A DNA stretch of 58,690 nucleotides, from the NCBI GenBank assembly GCA_029979505.1, contig JAPOHH010000007.1, positions 1 through 58,690 of the forward strand, given 5' to 3'. A model generated the notes under the pieces. It saw only the letters and a program-made list of their open reading frames with translations. It ran no database searches and was not told where the DNA came from. This document shows positions 31,547 through 40,479 of the stretch, in pieces (positions within the stretch are counted from its first letter, which is position 1; the number at the start of each line of letters is the position of its first letter). This stretch comes from a bacterium (lineage in GTDB: Bacteria; Pseudomonadota; Gammaproteobacteria; GCA-002705445; GCA-002716945). Both the position numbers and the translations under genes were made by a program.

Positions 31547-31845
31547 TATTGAATTTTTTCGAGTAATAAAGACTTCTTATCTTTGAATTCATCATCAGTA
31601 ATTATTCCCCGTTTATTAAGGTCTGCTAACTTTTCAATTTGTGATAATATCTGATTATTATTAGGTTGTTGATCTGAACCAGAAAAATCAAGTTCATCAT
31701 TAAGTAGCTTATAAAAAAATCCATCTTTTTTGTCTTCCACTGATTGTTTTGTATGCCCCATTTTATTATGAGGTCCTGGTCTAACTTTTTCATCAGCATA
31801 TGTATTTAGTGAAAATAAAATTATTAACAAAAAGAAATATTTCAT
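31546..31845 (-). CDS. Secreted protein with SHOCT-like C-terminus
   Basis: The 99 residues begin with a signal peptide (about 1-17, cut after TYA), then a polar linker. The C-terminal 30 residues (IEKLADLNKRGIITDDEFKD...) match the SHOCT oligomerisation motif. A SHOCT tail on an exported protein suggests assembly with itself or a partner in the periplasm. It follows the hydrolase gene by 31 bases and overlaps the 45-residue membrane protein downstream. Confidence 0.8.
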   Translation of the reverse strand: MKYFFLLIILFSLNTYADEKVRPGPHNKMGHTKQSVEDKKDGFFYKLLNDELDFSGSDQQPNNNQILSQIEKLADLNKRGIITDDEFKDKKSLLLEKIQ

Positions 31846-31876
31846 ACTTAGATTATAATACTTCTATAAATTGAAA

Positions 31877-32884
31877 TCATTTTTTTATAAGATTTTCTTT
31901 GAAAAATAGCCTGACTTCGCTGAGAGTTTTTGTTGTAGCCTGAGAGTTATACTTGACAGTCACACCTTTAAATGAGCATTTATTTAGAAAATACTCACTC
32001 AATTGTGGAGTATTAATTACTACCCCTTCTAAATTATTTATTTCCCCACGTTTATTGATAGTCAATGTACATTCTTTATTTATTATTTTTAAATTAGGAA
32101 GCTTTTCGAACGTAAATCCAAAATATAATAATGGATTGTCAAATCCATGCCTAGCATTTTCCATTGATAAAAATTTAAGCTTATTATCGTTTCTGAAAAA
32201 CTTAGAGTATATGTTCCTACATGCAGCTTCTGGCGTTAAATCATCGTCCTGTCCAGTAATCATCAATAGTGGTGTCTGCGTTTCTACATCACTAGGAAAC
32301 GTGAAACCGCAATATGGGTAAATTGCTACTGCAGCTTGAAATCTTTCAGTGAAAGGAAGAATATTATTAACAAACTTAAAATGTGAGAGAATTGGTCCAA
32401 CACCACCTTGTGACCAACCTAAATAGCCAACATTTTTTATACTTGGATTAGTCTTAATAAGTTTTAATGCTGCATAGGCATCATTCATGAAGGTTAAACC
32501 TGAAACTTTAGAAAATTTTTTATCATATTTTATCTTCCTAGCGGAGTAATGATCTATCTGAAAAACAACTAAACCCATATCTGTCAGTAGTTCAATATAT
32601 TTATTATGGTATCTTCGTTGCCCACCAGAGCCATGCGTCATAATCACAGCATTATATGTTTCTTGTTTTATATCTGGATAGAAAATGTTTCCATTAACTA
32701 CAATTTTACTTTTATTTTCATAGTTCAAGTCATAACTATCAATTGACTCAAAACACACAAAAACATTATCCGTTTCAGACAGATGACTAGTCGGCTGTTT
32801 GTTAGCGCACGGATCCTTAATGTCTTTAGAGCACGAAGATAGAATAAAAATACATGTTAATGTAAAAATTATATTTTTATACAT
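31877..32884 (-). CDS. Lipoprotein alpha/beta hydrolase
   Basis: The 335 residues begin with a lipoprotein signal and lipobox LSSC (Cys18). The hydrolase fold shows the HGSGG oxyanion region at 85-89, the nucleophile elbow GWSQGG (Ser158), the acid in GQDDDLTPE, and the catalytic His in RHGFDNP. This resembles dienelactone hydrolase-like enzymes, but the substrate is unknown. It lies 5 bases after the CtpA protease gene. Confidence 0.85.
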   Translation of the reverse strand: MYKNIIFTLTCIFILSSCSKDIKDPCANKQPTSHLSETDNVFVCFESIDSYDLNYENKSKIVVNGNIFYPDIKQETYNAVIMTHGSGGQRRYHNKYIELLTDMGLVVFQIDHYSARKIKYDKKFSKVSGLTFMNDAYAALKLIKTNPSIKNVGYLGWSQGGVGPILSHFKFVNNILPFTERFQAAVAIYPYCGFTFPSDVETQTPLLMITGQDDDLTPEAACRNIYSKFFRNDNKLKFLSMENARHGFDNPLLYFGFTFEKLPNLKIINKECTLTINKRGEINNLEGVVINTPQLSEYFLNKCSFKGVTVKYNSQATTKTLSEVRLFFKENLIKK

Positions 32885-32889
32885 TGATA

Positions 32890-34071
32890 TTAGTTTGATT
32901 TTGAGTATTTATCCTTGTGATCTTCAATGATAGCAATAATTTGATTATCTTTATTGTATGGTTCTGGGAGAAGAGAATTTGGAACATCCATCTCTTTGAA
33001 TTCAATTTTAATATCAGGCTCAATTCCATTACCATGAATATTTCTATCGTTAGGTGTGTAATATCTTGCTGTCGTCAGCTTTAAAGCAGAGCCATCAAAC
33101 ATTTCTTGTATTGATTGTACAGAAGCTTTACCAAAAGACTTTTCACCATATATAATTGCTCTTTTATTATCCTGAAGAGCCCCAGCTACAATTTCAGAGG
33201 CTGACGCTGACCCTCCATTGATTAAAATATACACAGGAAGCCCTTTTAGTATATCTTCACTGTTGGCGACATATTCTAAATCAGAAGTATTAGTTCTACC
33301 TTTTGTATAAACAATTCTTCCTGATTCTAAAAATAAGTCTGAGATTCCTACAGCAGCTCCTAAGACGCCACCAGGATTATTTCTTAAATCAAGAATTAGG
33401 GCGGACATTTTACTGGCTTCTTTTCGAAGATTATACACAGCGTTTCGTACATTCGTCGTGGAATTTGACTGGAAACTTGATAATCTCAAGTAACCTATTT
33501 CTTCATTAAATACTTTTGTTTTTATTCCTTTAGAAACTATAATTTGTCTTACCAGCTCAAAATCTAAAGGCTGTTTTTCTTTTTCTCTTAATATTTTAAC
33601 TTTTACTTTAGTACCTGGTTCACCCCTCATCAACTTTACTGCATCATTAAGCGACTTGTCCTTCAAGGATATATCTTGCACTTCAATGACAAGATCACCA
33701 GATTTTAGTCCAGCTTTCTGCGCAGGTGTGTCATCTATCGGAGCTATGATTTTTACAAAACCATCTTCCATGGTAATTTCAATTCCTATACCACCAAATC
33801 TGCCCGTAGTTCCAATTTTAAGTTCTGAAAAGTCATCTTTTGACAAATAGTCTGAGTACGGATCAAGTTTTGTTACCATACCCTCTATTGCATAGTTAAA
33901 TAATGTATCGTCGTTTACTTCATCGACATATTGATCTTTAATTTTTTTGTAAACATCAACGAATTGTTGAATCTTATCAGAAGGTATTTCTGAGTCATCC
34001 GCATGCAATGGCACGCTGATATACATCAAAACTAGTAAAAATACGTAATATTTAGGGTTTTTAGTAAACAT
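32890..34071 (-). CDS. ctpA: Carboxy-terminal processing protease (S41A, CtpA type)
   Basis: This periplasmic serine protease trims C-termini of envelope proteins. The 393 residues have a signal peptide (about 1-24), a PDZ domain (about 85-165), and the catalytic domain with Ser290 (GGSASASEI) and Lys315 (GEKSFGKAS) at the standard 25-residue spacing. It heads a minus-strand run of envelope genes and is divergent from the ArsR gene. Confidence 0.93.
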   Translation of the reverse strand: MFTKNPKYYVFLLVLMYISVPLHADDSEIPSDKIQQFVDVYKKIKDQYVDEVNDDTLFNYAIEGMVTKLDPYSDYLSKDDFSELKIGTTGRFGGIGIEITMEDGFVKIIAPIDDTPAQKAGLKSGDLVIEVQDISLKDKSLNDAVKLMRGEPGTKVKVKILREKEKQPLDFELVRQIIVSKGIKTKVFNEEIGYLRLSSFQSNSTTNVRNAVYNLRKEASKMSALILDLRNNPGGVLGAAVGISDLFLESGRIVYTKGRTNTSDLEYVANSEDILKGLPVYILINGGSASASEIVAGALQDNKRAIIYGEKSFGKASVQSIQEMFDGSALKLTTARYYTPNDRNIHGNGIEPDIKIEFKEMDVPNSLLPEPYNKDNQIIAIIEDHKDKYSKSN

Positions 34072-34134
34072 ATTGATTATGTGATAATAGCACTTTATTA
34101 TTAAATTTATTATTAGTTTTGGCTAATATAGGTA

Positions 34135-34140
34135 TATAAT
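34135..34140 (+). promoter_or_regulatory. -10 box of a possible leaderless ArsR-gene promoter
   Basis: TATAAT ends 6 bases before the ATG at 34147 and no Shine-Dalgarno is present. Transcription would begin at about the A of ATG. The -35 region is poor. The spacing equals that at dnaN and crtI. Confidence 0.5.
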
Positions 34141-34146
34141 AATAAA

Positions 34147-34488
34147 ATGGAAAACGAGCAACTACATACTGAAGAAAAAATAGATTATTCTTCAGCAGAT
34201 CAACAAAAAGATGTAGAAACAGCATCAAGATCTCTTAAAGCTATGTCGCACCCTTTAAGACTGATGATACTCTGTAAGCTTGGGGAAGGTGAATTTAGTG
34301 TCCAAGATATCGTAGATAATGTTGGAACATCACAAAGTAATATATCTCAACATTTAGCAATCTTAAGAGATAAAGGTATCTTGTCTGCAAGAAAGGATGC
34401 TAATAAAGTTTTTTATAAAGTAACTGATTTTAAAACATTAAAACTCATCGACATGATGAGAGAAGTTTTCTGTTCAAAACATAATTAA
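34147..34488 (+). CDS. ArsR-family winged-helix transcription regulator
   Basis: The 113 residues have the ArsR helix-turn-helix pattern: LKAMSHPLRLMILCKL, then SVQDIVDNVGTSQSNISQHLAILRDKGIL. No metal-binding CxC is seen in the recognition region. One Cys sits in helix LCKL and one near the end, so the signal is unknown. It is first in a plus-strand run with the rhodanese-like gene, secB and gpsA, and divergent from ctpA. Confidence 0.9.
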   Translation: MENEQLHTEEKIDYSSADQQKDVETASRSLKAMSHPLRLMILCKLGEGEFSVQDIVDNVGTSQSNISQHLAILRDKGILSARKDANKVFYKVTDFKTLKLIDMMREVFCSKHN

Positions 34489-34495
34489 TCCGTAG

Positions 34496-34897
34496 ATGGG
34501 TGACTCAATGGAATTTGTCTCAAATCACCCAGTTTTATCTGTTGCTCTTTTTATATTCATATACTTGATAATTTCTTTTGAGATAAAAAACTTTACAAAA
34601 AAATATAAATCTATTAACTGTAATGAGCTAGTAACTCGGATTAATGAAAATAGTGTCATTATCCTAGATACACGAGATAAATCAGATTTTAAAAAAGGAC
34701 ATATCTCAAATGCTATAAATTATGATTTATCATCAGCCAAATCTCTAGATGATAAAGAGGTCGTGGTATATGATAAAGATGAAATTAAGAGTGTTAGTAG
34801 TGCAGAAAAATTATCTGCTAATCAGACATTGAAAGTTTATTACTTGGAAGGCGGCGTACAATCGTGGATAGAAAATAACTTACCCTTATCGGAGTAA
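34496..34897 (+). CDS. Membrane-anchored rhodanese-like protein (YibN type)
   Basis: The 133 residues have one N-terminal membrane helix (about 12-30) followed by a rhodanese-like domain (VIILDTRDKSDFKKGHISNAIN, and YLEGGVQSWI). The position that normally carries the catalytic Cys loop reads VVVYDKDE, with no Cys, so sulfurtransferase activity is unlikely. In E. coli yibN-grxC-secB-gpsA form a cluster. Here grxC is missing and the rest is kept. Confidence 0.85.
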   Translation: MGDSMEFVSNHPVLSVALFIFIYLIISFEIKNFTKKYKSINCNELVTRINENSVIILDTRDKSDFKKGHISNAINYDLSSAKSLDDKEVVVYDKDEIKSVSSAEKLSANQTLKVYYLEGGVQSWIENNLPLSE

Positions 34898-34899
34898 AT

Positions 34900-35337
34900 A
34901 TGGCAGATAACAAAGTTCAGTTCAATATTCAAAGAATCTATCTGAAAGACTTATCTTTTGAGTCACCAATGGCTCCAGAGATATTTACAAATATGTCTTC
35001 AACACCAAAAGTAGGATTTAATTTTGAATCAGGAATAAAAGAAATTAATGCTGATACCCATGAACTCACTTTAACATTTAATGTTAAAGCGGAAGTGGGT
35101 GATGAAATAATGTATTTAGTAGAGCTTAAACAATGTGGAGTATTTACAGTTTCAATTGAGGATGCGGACTTAAAGAAAAGATTTTTAAATGTTCACTGTG
35201 CTGAAATAGTATATCCATATGCTAGAGAAAATATTTCATCTATCATTCAAAAGGGGGGTTTTCCACCTTTATTTCTCTCTCCAATAGACTTTCATACTAT
35301 CTATCAAAATGAACTTGATAAGCGAAAAAATGATTAA
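34900..35337 (+). CDS. secB: SecB, protein export chaperone
   Basis: SecB tetramers hold preproteins unfolded and pass them to SecA. The 145 residues include the family segments FNIQRIYLKDLSFE, LVELKQCGVF and YPYARENISSIIQKGGFPP. Its ATG lies 2 bases after the rhodanese-like gene, and its stop overlaps gpsA by one base. Confidence 0.96.
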   Translation: MADNKVQFNIQRIYLKDLSFESPMAPEIFTNMSSTPKVGFNFESGIKEINADTHELTLTFNVKAEVGDEIMYLVELKQCGVFTVSIEDADLKKRFLNVHCAEIVYPYARENISSIIQKGGFPPLFLSPIDFHTIYQNELDKRKND

Positions 35338-36308
35338 TGCGACATAGCTTTAGAGTAATAGGTGCCGGTGTTTGGGGATTAGCGTTCTCAGATTATCTGA
35401 TAAAGAAAGGTTGTAAGGTTGATATATTCTGTAGAGACGTTAGTCTTTCTAGTAACAAATTAAATAAATTTAAATTTCACCCTAGTTTATTAGGATATAT
35501 AAAACCTATTTCAACACTATCAGATTATAACTGTAACGAATCCATCAACATAATTGCTGTGAACAGTAATGGTTTTTCAGAATTATTTGATACTCACGAA
35601 AAGTACTTTGATGGTTTAAAAAAAGTTGTTTGGCTTACTAAAGGGCTTGATCATAAAACAGGAAAACTTTTTAGTGAATATCTTCAAGAAAAGTACGCAA
35701 AAATTGAATTAGCACTGCTCTCTGGCCCATCATTTGCAGAGGATTTATATCGCGGCCTTGATATTTCAATATCATTAGCGTCAAACTCTCAAAGATTTAG
35801 CGACCAATTATATGAATTAATTTCATCGAAAGCTTTACAACTCAGACCTACTTCACATTTACAAGCAATTGAAATTGCTAGCTGCCTAAAAAATATAACA
35901 GCTATTCTTTGTGGAGTGTCTGACAATTTATTTTCTGAAAATAAATCAGATCTACTTATTAAAATAGCATGTAATGAAGTCATAAGTATGTACTGCTCAC
36001 TGAACAATATTCATGATAATAATTTAAATGATGTAATAATAAATTCTCCTGGATGCATTGGAGATATGAACCTCACATGTAAGCAGGAAAAATCTAGAAA
36101 CTATCAATTTGGAAGGCTAATTACTGATGAAAGCTTATCAATAAGTAATGCATTAACTGATATTGGTACTGCAGAGGGCTATGAATGTTGTAAGACTCTA
36201 ATCGAAAAGTCTAAAGTGTTGAAATCAACTGTAGCTAGGACTCTTTATAATATTCTCTCTAAACCTGCTAAGAGAAGTAACTACATACAGGATTTGTTAC
36301 AAGCCTAA
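35337..36308 (+). CDS. gpsA: Glycerol-3-phosphate dehydrogenase (NAD(P)+)
   Basis: GpsA makes sn-glycerol-3-phosphate from dihydroxyacetone phosphate for phospholipid synthesis. The 323 residues have the nucleotide loop GAGVWG at 9-14, the LSGPSFAEDL segment, and the catalytic-domain lysine region ASCLKNITAI. It converges on glnG, and the two genes overlap by 12 bases at their ends. Confidence 0.93.
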   Translation: MRHSFRVIGAGVWGLAFSDYLIKKGCKVDIFCRDVSLSSNKLNKFKFHPSLLGYIKPISTLSDYNCNESINIIAVNSNGFSELFDTHEKYFDGLKKVVWLTKGLDHKTGKLFSEYLQEKYAKIELALLSGPSFAEDLYRGLDISISLASNSQRFSDQLYELISSKALQLRPTSHLQAIEIASCLKNITAILCGVSDNLFSENKSDLLIKIACNEVISMYCSLNNIHDNNLNDVIINSPGCIGDMNLTCKQEKSRNYQFGRLITDESLSISNALTDIGTAEGYECCKTLIEKSKVLKSTVARTLYNILSKPAKRSNYIQDLLQA

Positions 36309-37694
36309 ATCCTTAATTTTACGTGTAATAGTATTTCTGCCAAGCCCAAGTATTTTAGCAGCATCAATCTTTCTGCCTTTACTAGCTCTTAATGCTTCTT
36401 GGAGAAGTATTTTCTCTAGCTCTTTCGATAAGTTGGTTAAATCATTTGCGTCCAATAAAACACTTTTAATATGGCTAGAGAGAGACTCTTCCCACGATGA
36501 ACTTTCACCCATAGTTTCATCAACTGCATCTGAATGAGATTTTGGATTATTACTTTTTATTTCATCAGGAATATCATCAGCTGTGATGCTTGTTGACGGA
36601 GCCATTACTGTAATATAGCGACATGTGTTTTCAAGTTGTCTAATGTTTCCTGGCCAATCATAATTATTTAATATACTCATTGCATTTTTGTCTATATCTT
36701 TTTCTTCACTTTTAATTTCTTCTGCACTTTTAGATAAGAAATGTCTAACTAACATAGGAATATCTTCCTTCCTTTTTCGAAGAGGAGGTAGTTCAATTCT
36801 AAAAACATTAAGTCTATGATATAAATCTTCTCTGAATTTTCCTGTCTTAATAAGATGCTCAATATTCTGATTCGTAGCTGCTATTATCCTTACATCTGAC
36901 TTAATAGGTTTTTGCCCACCTACTCTATAAAATTCATGGCTGGAGAGGACCCTAAGAAGTCGTGTTTGTAATTCTGGATGCATATCACCGATCTCATCTA
37001 GAAATAATGTGCCTCCCAAAGCTTGTTCAAATCTTCCTATCCTTTGTGACTGCGCACCAGTAAAAGAACCTTTTTCATGTCCAAACAGTTCACTTTCAAG
37101 AAGTTCATGAGGTATTGCCGCGACATTAATGGCTATAAAAGGTTTGTCACTCCTAGCACTATTGGTGTGTACTGATTGTGCAATTAATTCTTTTCCCGTT
37201 CCTGACTCACCACGCACAAGCACTGTAATATCAGTCTTTGATATTTTACCAATAGCTTTAAAAACTTCTTGCATTGAGTCTGCCTTACCAACTATTTTTG
37301 AATCAGATTCTTCCGAGGATTCTTGAAGACTTGATTTTTTTATTTTTGTAGCTTTGATAGCTAATTTGCGAATTTCATTTATATCAAACGGCTTAGTGAG
37401 ATATTCAAATGCCCCACCTTTATATGCCGACAGTGCATTGTCCATATTCGCGTGCGCTGTAATAATTATTGTAGGGAGTTCGGGGTATTTCTCAGAAACT
37501 TTATCAAGAAATTCGAGACCTGACATCCCCGGCATTTTTATGTCTGTAATTATGAGATCTGGCTTGGTGGAGTTTAACGCAAGTAGTGCATGTGAAGCAT
37601 TAGAGAATGATTCAATCTTGAATAAATCCTCAAGTGCACTTGTACATATTGTTCTAATGCTTTCTTCGTCATCAATTATCCAAACACTAGTCAT
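36297..37694 (-). CDS. glnG: NtrC, nitrogen-response sigma-54 activator
   Basis: The 465 residues form a receiver domain with phospho-acceptor Asp51 (IITDIKMPG), an AAA+ domain with Walker A GESGTGKE, and a C-terminal Fis-type helix-turn-helix (KILGLGRNTITRKIKDLGL). The loop that contacts sigma-54, usually GAFTGA, reads GSFTGA here. It is last in the glnA-glnL-glnG run, overlaps glnL by 8 bases, and probably acts on the glnA promoter at 40266-40281. Confidence 0.95.
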   Translation of the reverse strand: MTSVWIIDDEESIRTICTSALEDLFKIESFSNASHALLALNSTKPDLIITDIKMPGMSGLEFLDKVSEKYPELPTIIITAHANMDNALSAYKGGAFEYLTKPFDINEIRKLAIKATKIKKSSLQESSEESDSKIVGKADSMQEVFKAIGKISKTDITVLVRGESGTGKELIAQSVHTNSARSDKPFIAINVAAIPHELLESELFGHEKGSFTGAQSQRIGRFEQALGGTLFLDEIGDMHPELQTRLLRVLSSHEFYRVGGQKPIKSDVRIIAATNQNIEHLIKTGKFREDLYHRLNVFRIELPPLRKRKEDIPMLVRHFLSKSAEEIKSEEKDIDKNAMSILNNYDWPGNIRQLENTCRYITVMAPSTSITADDIPDEIKSNNPKSHSDAVDETMGESSSWEESLSSHIKSVLLDANDLTNLSKELEKILLQEALRASKGRKIDAAKILGLGRNTITRKIKDLGL

Positions 37695-38769
37695 TGTTAT
37701 AGCTCCGTAGTGGAAGCACTATAGTAAATATAGTCTCTCGATGCTTGCTTGAGCATTCTATCAATCCTGAATTTTGCATAATAATAGACTGAGCTATTGT
37801 AAGACCTAAACCCATTCCCTCAGACTTTGTGGATACCATTGGGTAAAAGATTTCCTTAAGTTTATCTTCATGAATACCAGGTCCATTATCAATTACATCA
37901 ATTTTCGCTACCAACGGATATTTTTGATTACCGATTGTATAGCTAGACTCAGATCTTGTTCTAATCTTTACAGTGCCTTTAAACTCCAAAGCTTGTATGG
38001 AGTTTCTAACAAGGTTTATTAAAGCTTGTATTAACTGTTCTTTGTTAGTTTCTACATCTGGAATGCTTGGGTCATAATCTTTCTCAAATTTTATTTCTTT
38101 ATTTTTCAAATCAAACTTAAATAAGTCAACAACATGTTCTGTGGCTTCATGAATATTAATAAGTGATTTATCAATTGATGTGGCTGGCAAAGCCATGTCA
38201 TTTAAAAGATTTACTAATCTATCTGTTTCTTTTTTGATAATATCTGTAAACTTCTTGTAATCACTATCTAAAGACTTTTCAAGAATTTGAGCAGCACCTA
38301 AAATACCTCCTAAAGGATTTTTTATTTCGTGAGATAGTCCTTTTATCATTTCTCTAGTAGCTCTTTCTTGTTCAATTAAGTTCTGTTCAAGACTGATACT
38401 ATGTAGTCTTCCAGTTTCTGATAATTCAATAAGAGTAATATTTTCTTTGTTGATAGTCACTTGAGATATATTACAGTCAACAATTTTTTCATCACCTTCA
38501 AAGTTTTTAAATTTAAAGTCTCTTATCATTTTAGAATGGTTCTCATTACAGACACTACTAATGTGTTGTTCAAAAGAATGATGTCCAATTGAGGCTTTGA
38601 GTTGTGAAATTGGTGGGAAATTATTACTGATTCCCAGCATATTTAAGCCTGCAATATTTATAAAAAAGTATGAATTATCCTCATTCAGGGCAATCACTGA
38701 TGAAGACATGCTTTCTATTATTTCTAGGAGAAATTTTGAATCTAAAGACATTTTACTTTGTAATTCCAT
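37687..38769 (-). CDS. glnL: NtrB, nitrogen-sensing histidine kinase
   Basis: NtrB phosphorylates NtrC under nitrogen limitation. From ATG 38769 the 360 residues hold a PAS domain, the dimerisation helix with the phospho-accepting His147 (GLSHEIKNPLGG), and an ATPase domain with NLVRNSIQAL and DNGPGI and GMGLGL. An upstream GTG at 38781 is inside the hairpin between glnA and glnL and is less likely. Confidence 0.93.
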   Translation of the reverse strand: MELQSKMSLDSKFLLEIIESMSSSVIALNEDNSYFFINIAGLNMLGISNNFPPISQLKASIGHHSFEQHISSVCNENHSKMIRDFKFKNFEGDEKIVDCNISQVTINKENITLIELSETGRLHSISLEQNLIEQERATREMIKGLSHEIKNPLGGILGAAQILEKSLDSDYKKFTDIIKKETDRLVNLLNDMALPATSIDKSLINIHEATEHVVDLFKFDLKNKEIKFEKDYDPSIPDVETNKEQLIQALINLVRNSIQALEFKGTVKIRTRSESSYTIGNQKYPLVAKIDVIDNGPGIHEDKLKEIFYPMVSTKSEGMGLGLTIAQSIIMQNSGLIECSSKHRETIFTIVLPLRSYNND

Positions 38770-38777
38770 ATTCAAAC

Positions 38778-38804
38778 ACACACCGCCTTATTAAGGCGGT
38801 GTGT
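38778..38804 (-). terminator. Hairpin between glnA and glnL
   Basis: A 12-bp perfect stem (ACACCGCCTTA-type arms, 38778-38789 and 38793-38804) with a short loop lies just after the glnA stop. Downstream of it on the minus strand only three U's occur before the glnL start. It probably acts as a partial terminator or mRNA stabiliser, so that glutamine synthetase is made in excess of the regulators. Confidence 0.65.
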
Positions 38805-38811
38805 TAATAGC

Positions 38812-40224
38812 TTATAGACTGTAGTACATCTCAAATTCACATGGATGAGTAGATTGTCTTAACCTTTGAACTTCATCCATTTTTAGATCAATGTACGAAT
38901 CAATCATATTATTAGTGAAAACATCACCAGCATTTAAGAATTCTCTATCTTTGTCTAGAGCATCTAATGCTACGTCTAGTCCAGGTGCAACTGTAGGTAA
39001 CATTGATTCTTCTTCTCTGCTAATAGCAAATAAATCTTTATCCATTGCTGGACCTGGATCGATTTGATTTTTAATTCCATCAAGACCAGCCATCATCATT
39101 GCAGAAAAAGCTAGGTATGGATTTGCAGTAGAATCAGGGAATCTTACTTCTATTCTTCTAGCCTTATCTGACATTACATATGGTATACGTATAGATGCGG
39201 ATCTATTACGCGCAGAATATGTAAGTATAACTGGCGCTTCAAATCCCGGTATCAATCTTTTATAACTATTAGTTGATGCATTAGTGAAAGCATTAAGTGC
39301 ACGTGCGTGCTTGATGATACCACCAATGTACCAAAGCGCTTCTTGCGATAAATTACCATACTTGTCACCTGCAAATATATTTTTGCCATCTTTAGAAAGT
39401 GATTGATGGACATGCATACCAGTTCCATTATCACCAACAACTGGCTTAGGCATGAATGTGGCTGTTTTACCAAATGCATGCGCAACATTCTGAACTACAT
39501 ATTTATATTTCTGTACTTCATCAGCTTTAGTCACAAGAGTATTAAATAGCGTTCCTATCTCGCATTGACCAGCAGTTGCAACTTCATGATGATGTACTTC
39601 ACATTGAACACCTACTTCATGCAGCGTTGTAATCATTGCAGATCTACAATCTTGTAAGGCATCAACTGGGGGTACAGGAAAATAACCACCTTTTACACCA
39701 GGTCTGTGACCCATGTTTCCATCTTCATAATCCTTACCACTATTCCAGCACGCCTCTGTTGAGTCTACTTTAAAGAAGCAGCTACCAATTTTGTCTTCAA
39801 ATTTAACATCATCAAAGACAAAAAATTCATTTTCAGGACCAAAGTATGCGGTATCTGCTATACCTGAGTCTGCTAAATATTTTTCTGCCTTTTTTGCTAT
39901 TCCACGAGGGTCTTTTTCATAGCTCGATCCGTCTGCAGGCTCTATTACGTCACATGTAACATTGATTGTCGGCTCATCATAGAACGGATCAGCAAATGCA
40001 GTTGAAGTATCTGGCATAAGAATCATGTCTGATTCATTAATATCTTTCCATCCTGCAATTGAAGACCCATCAAACATTTTGCCTTCTTCACAATCTGTAG
40101 CAATACCGTCATCGGTAGCTGTAACAGTTACATGCTGTTCTTTACCTTGGGTATTGGTAAATCTATAGTCTATGAATTTGGCTTCTTTTTCTTCGACCAA
40201 TTTCTTTATATCATTTGCGCTCAT
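38812..40224 (-). CDS. glnA: Glutamine synthetase type I, lacking the adenylylation Tyr
   Basis: GlnA makes glutamine from glutamate, ammonia and ATP. With ATG 40224 (GAGGA six bases upstream) it has 470 residues and the GSI pattern: [29 protein letters not shown] and NRSASIRIP. The site that relatives adenylylate (Tyr in NLYDLPPEE) reads DLFAISREE, with Phe399, codon TTT. The frame continues to 40272, but that is upstream of the sigma-54 transcript start. The enzyme should be insensitive to GlnE. Confidence 0.96.
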   Translation of the reverse strand: MSANDIKKLVEEKEAKFIDYRFTNTQGKEQHVTVTATDDGIATDCEEGKMFDGSSIAGWKDINESDMILMPDTSTAFADPFYDEPTINVTCDVIEPADGSSYEKDPRGIAKKAEKYLADSGIADTAYFGPENEFFVFDDVKFEDKIGSCFFKVDSTEACWNSGKDYEDGNMGHRPGVKGGYFPVPPVDALQDCRSAMITTLHEVGVQCEVHHHEVATAGQCEIGTLFNTLVTKADEVQKYKYVVQNVAHAFGKTATFMPKPVVGDNGTGMHVHQSLSKDGKNIFAGDKYGNLSQEALWYIGGIIKHARALNAFTNASTNSYKRLIPGFEAPVILTYSARNRSASIRIPYVMSDKARRIEVRFPDSTANPYLAFSAMMMAGLDGIKNQIDPGPAMDKDLFAISREEESMLPTVAPGLDVALDALDKDREFLNAGDVFTNNMIDSYIDLKMDEVQRLRQSTHPCEFEMYYSL

Positions 40225-40265
40225 TATATTCCTCACTAGTGTTTTTTTATTCGCAACTATACACA

Positions 40266-40281
40266 TGCACATATCGTGCCA
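40266..40281 (-). promoter_or_regulatory. Sigma-54 promoter of glnA
   Basis: On the minus strand CTGGCACGATATGTGC carries the -24 element TGGCACG and the -12 element GTGC, with GG and GC exactly ten bases apart as sigma-54 requires. The transcript would start near 40256, 32 bases before the glnA ATG. This fits control by the NtrBC pair encoded downstream in the same run. Confidence 0.88.
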
Positions 40282-40329
40282 GTCTTATTAACTACATTTA
40301 CTGACATAATATAGTCAAATTACATAAAA

Positions 40330-40346
40330 TGCATTAGAATAGTGCG
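40330..40346. promoter_or_regulatory. Possible NtrC binding site 1
   Basis: TGCATTAGAATAGTGCG matches the NtrC consensus TGCAC-N7-GTGCA at 8 of 10 arm positions. It is centred about 82 bases upstream of the expected glnA start. NtrC sites usually lie 100-150 bases upstream, so the distance is plausible. Confidence 0.5.
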
Positions 40347-40370
40347 ATAAATGTTTAAAAATAATGCATA

Positions 40371-40387
40371 TGCACATATATAATGCA
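40371..40387. promoter_or_regulatory. Possible NtrC binding site 2
   Basis: TGCACATATATAATGCA matches the NtrC consensus arms at 9 of 10 positions. Its centre is 41 bases from site 1, about four helical turns, so two NtrC dimers could bind the same DNA face. The A/T-rich setting makes a chance match possible. Confidence 0.5.
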
Positions 40388-40479
40388 TATATTTTAACTA
40401 TAAAATACAATAAAAGTATAAAAAATATATGTCTTATGCTCTTATACAAGTATAATTTCAATATTCATCAGGAGGCAAT

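Noticed and set aside
40225-40272. Longer N-terminus for glutamine synthetase
   Set aside because: It would begin upstream of the sigma-54 transcript start and adds a non-conserved Cys-rich stretch.
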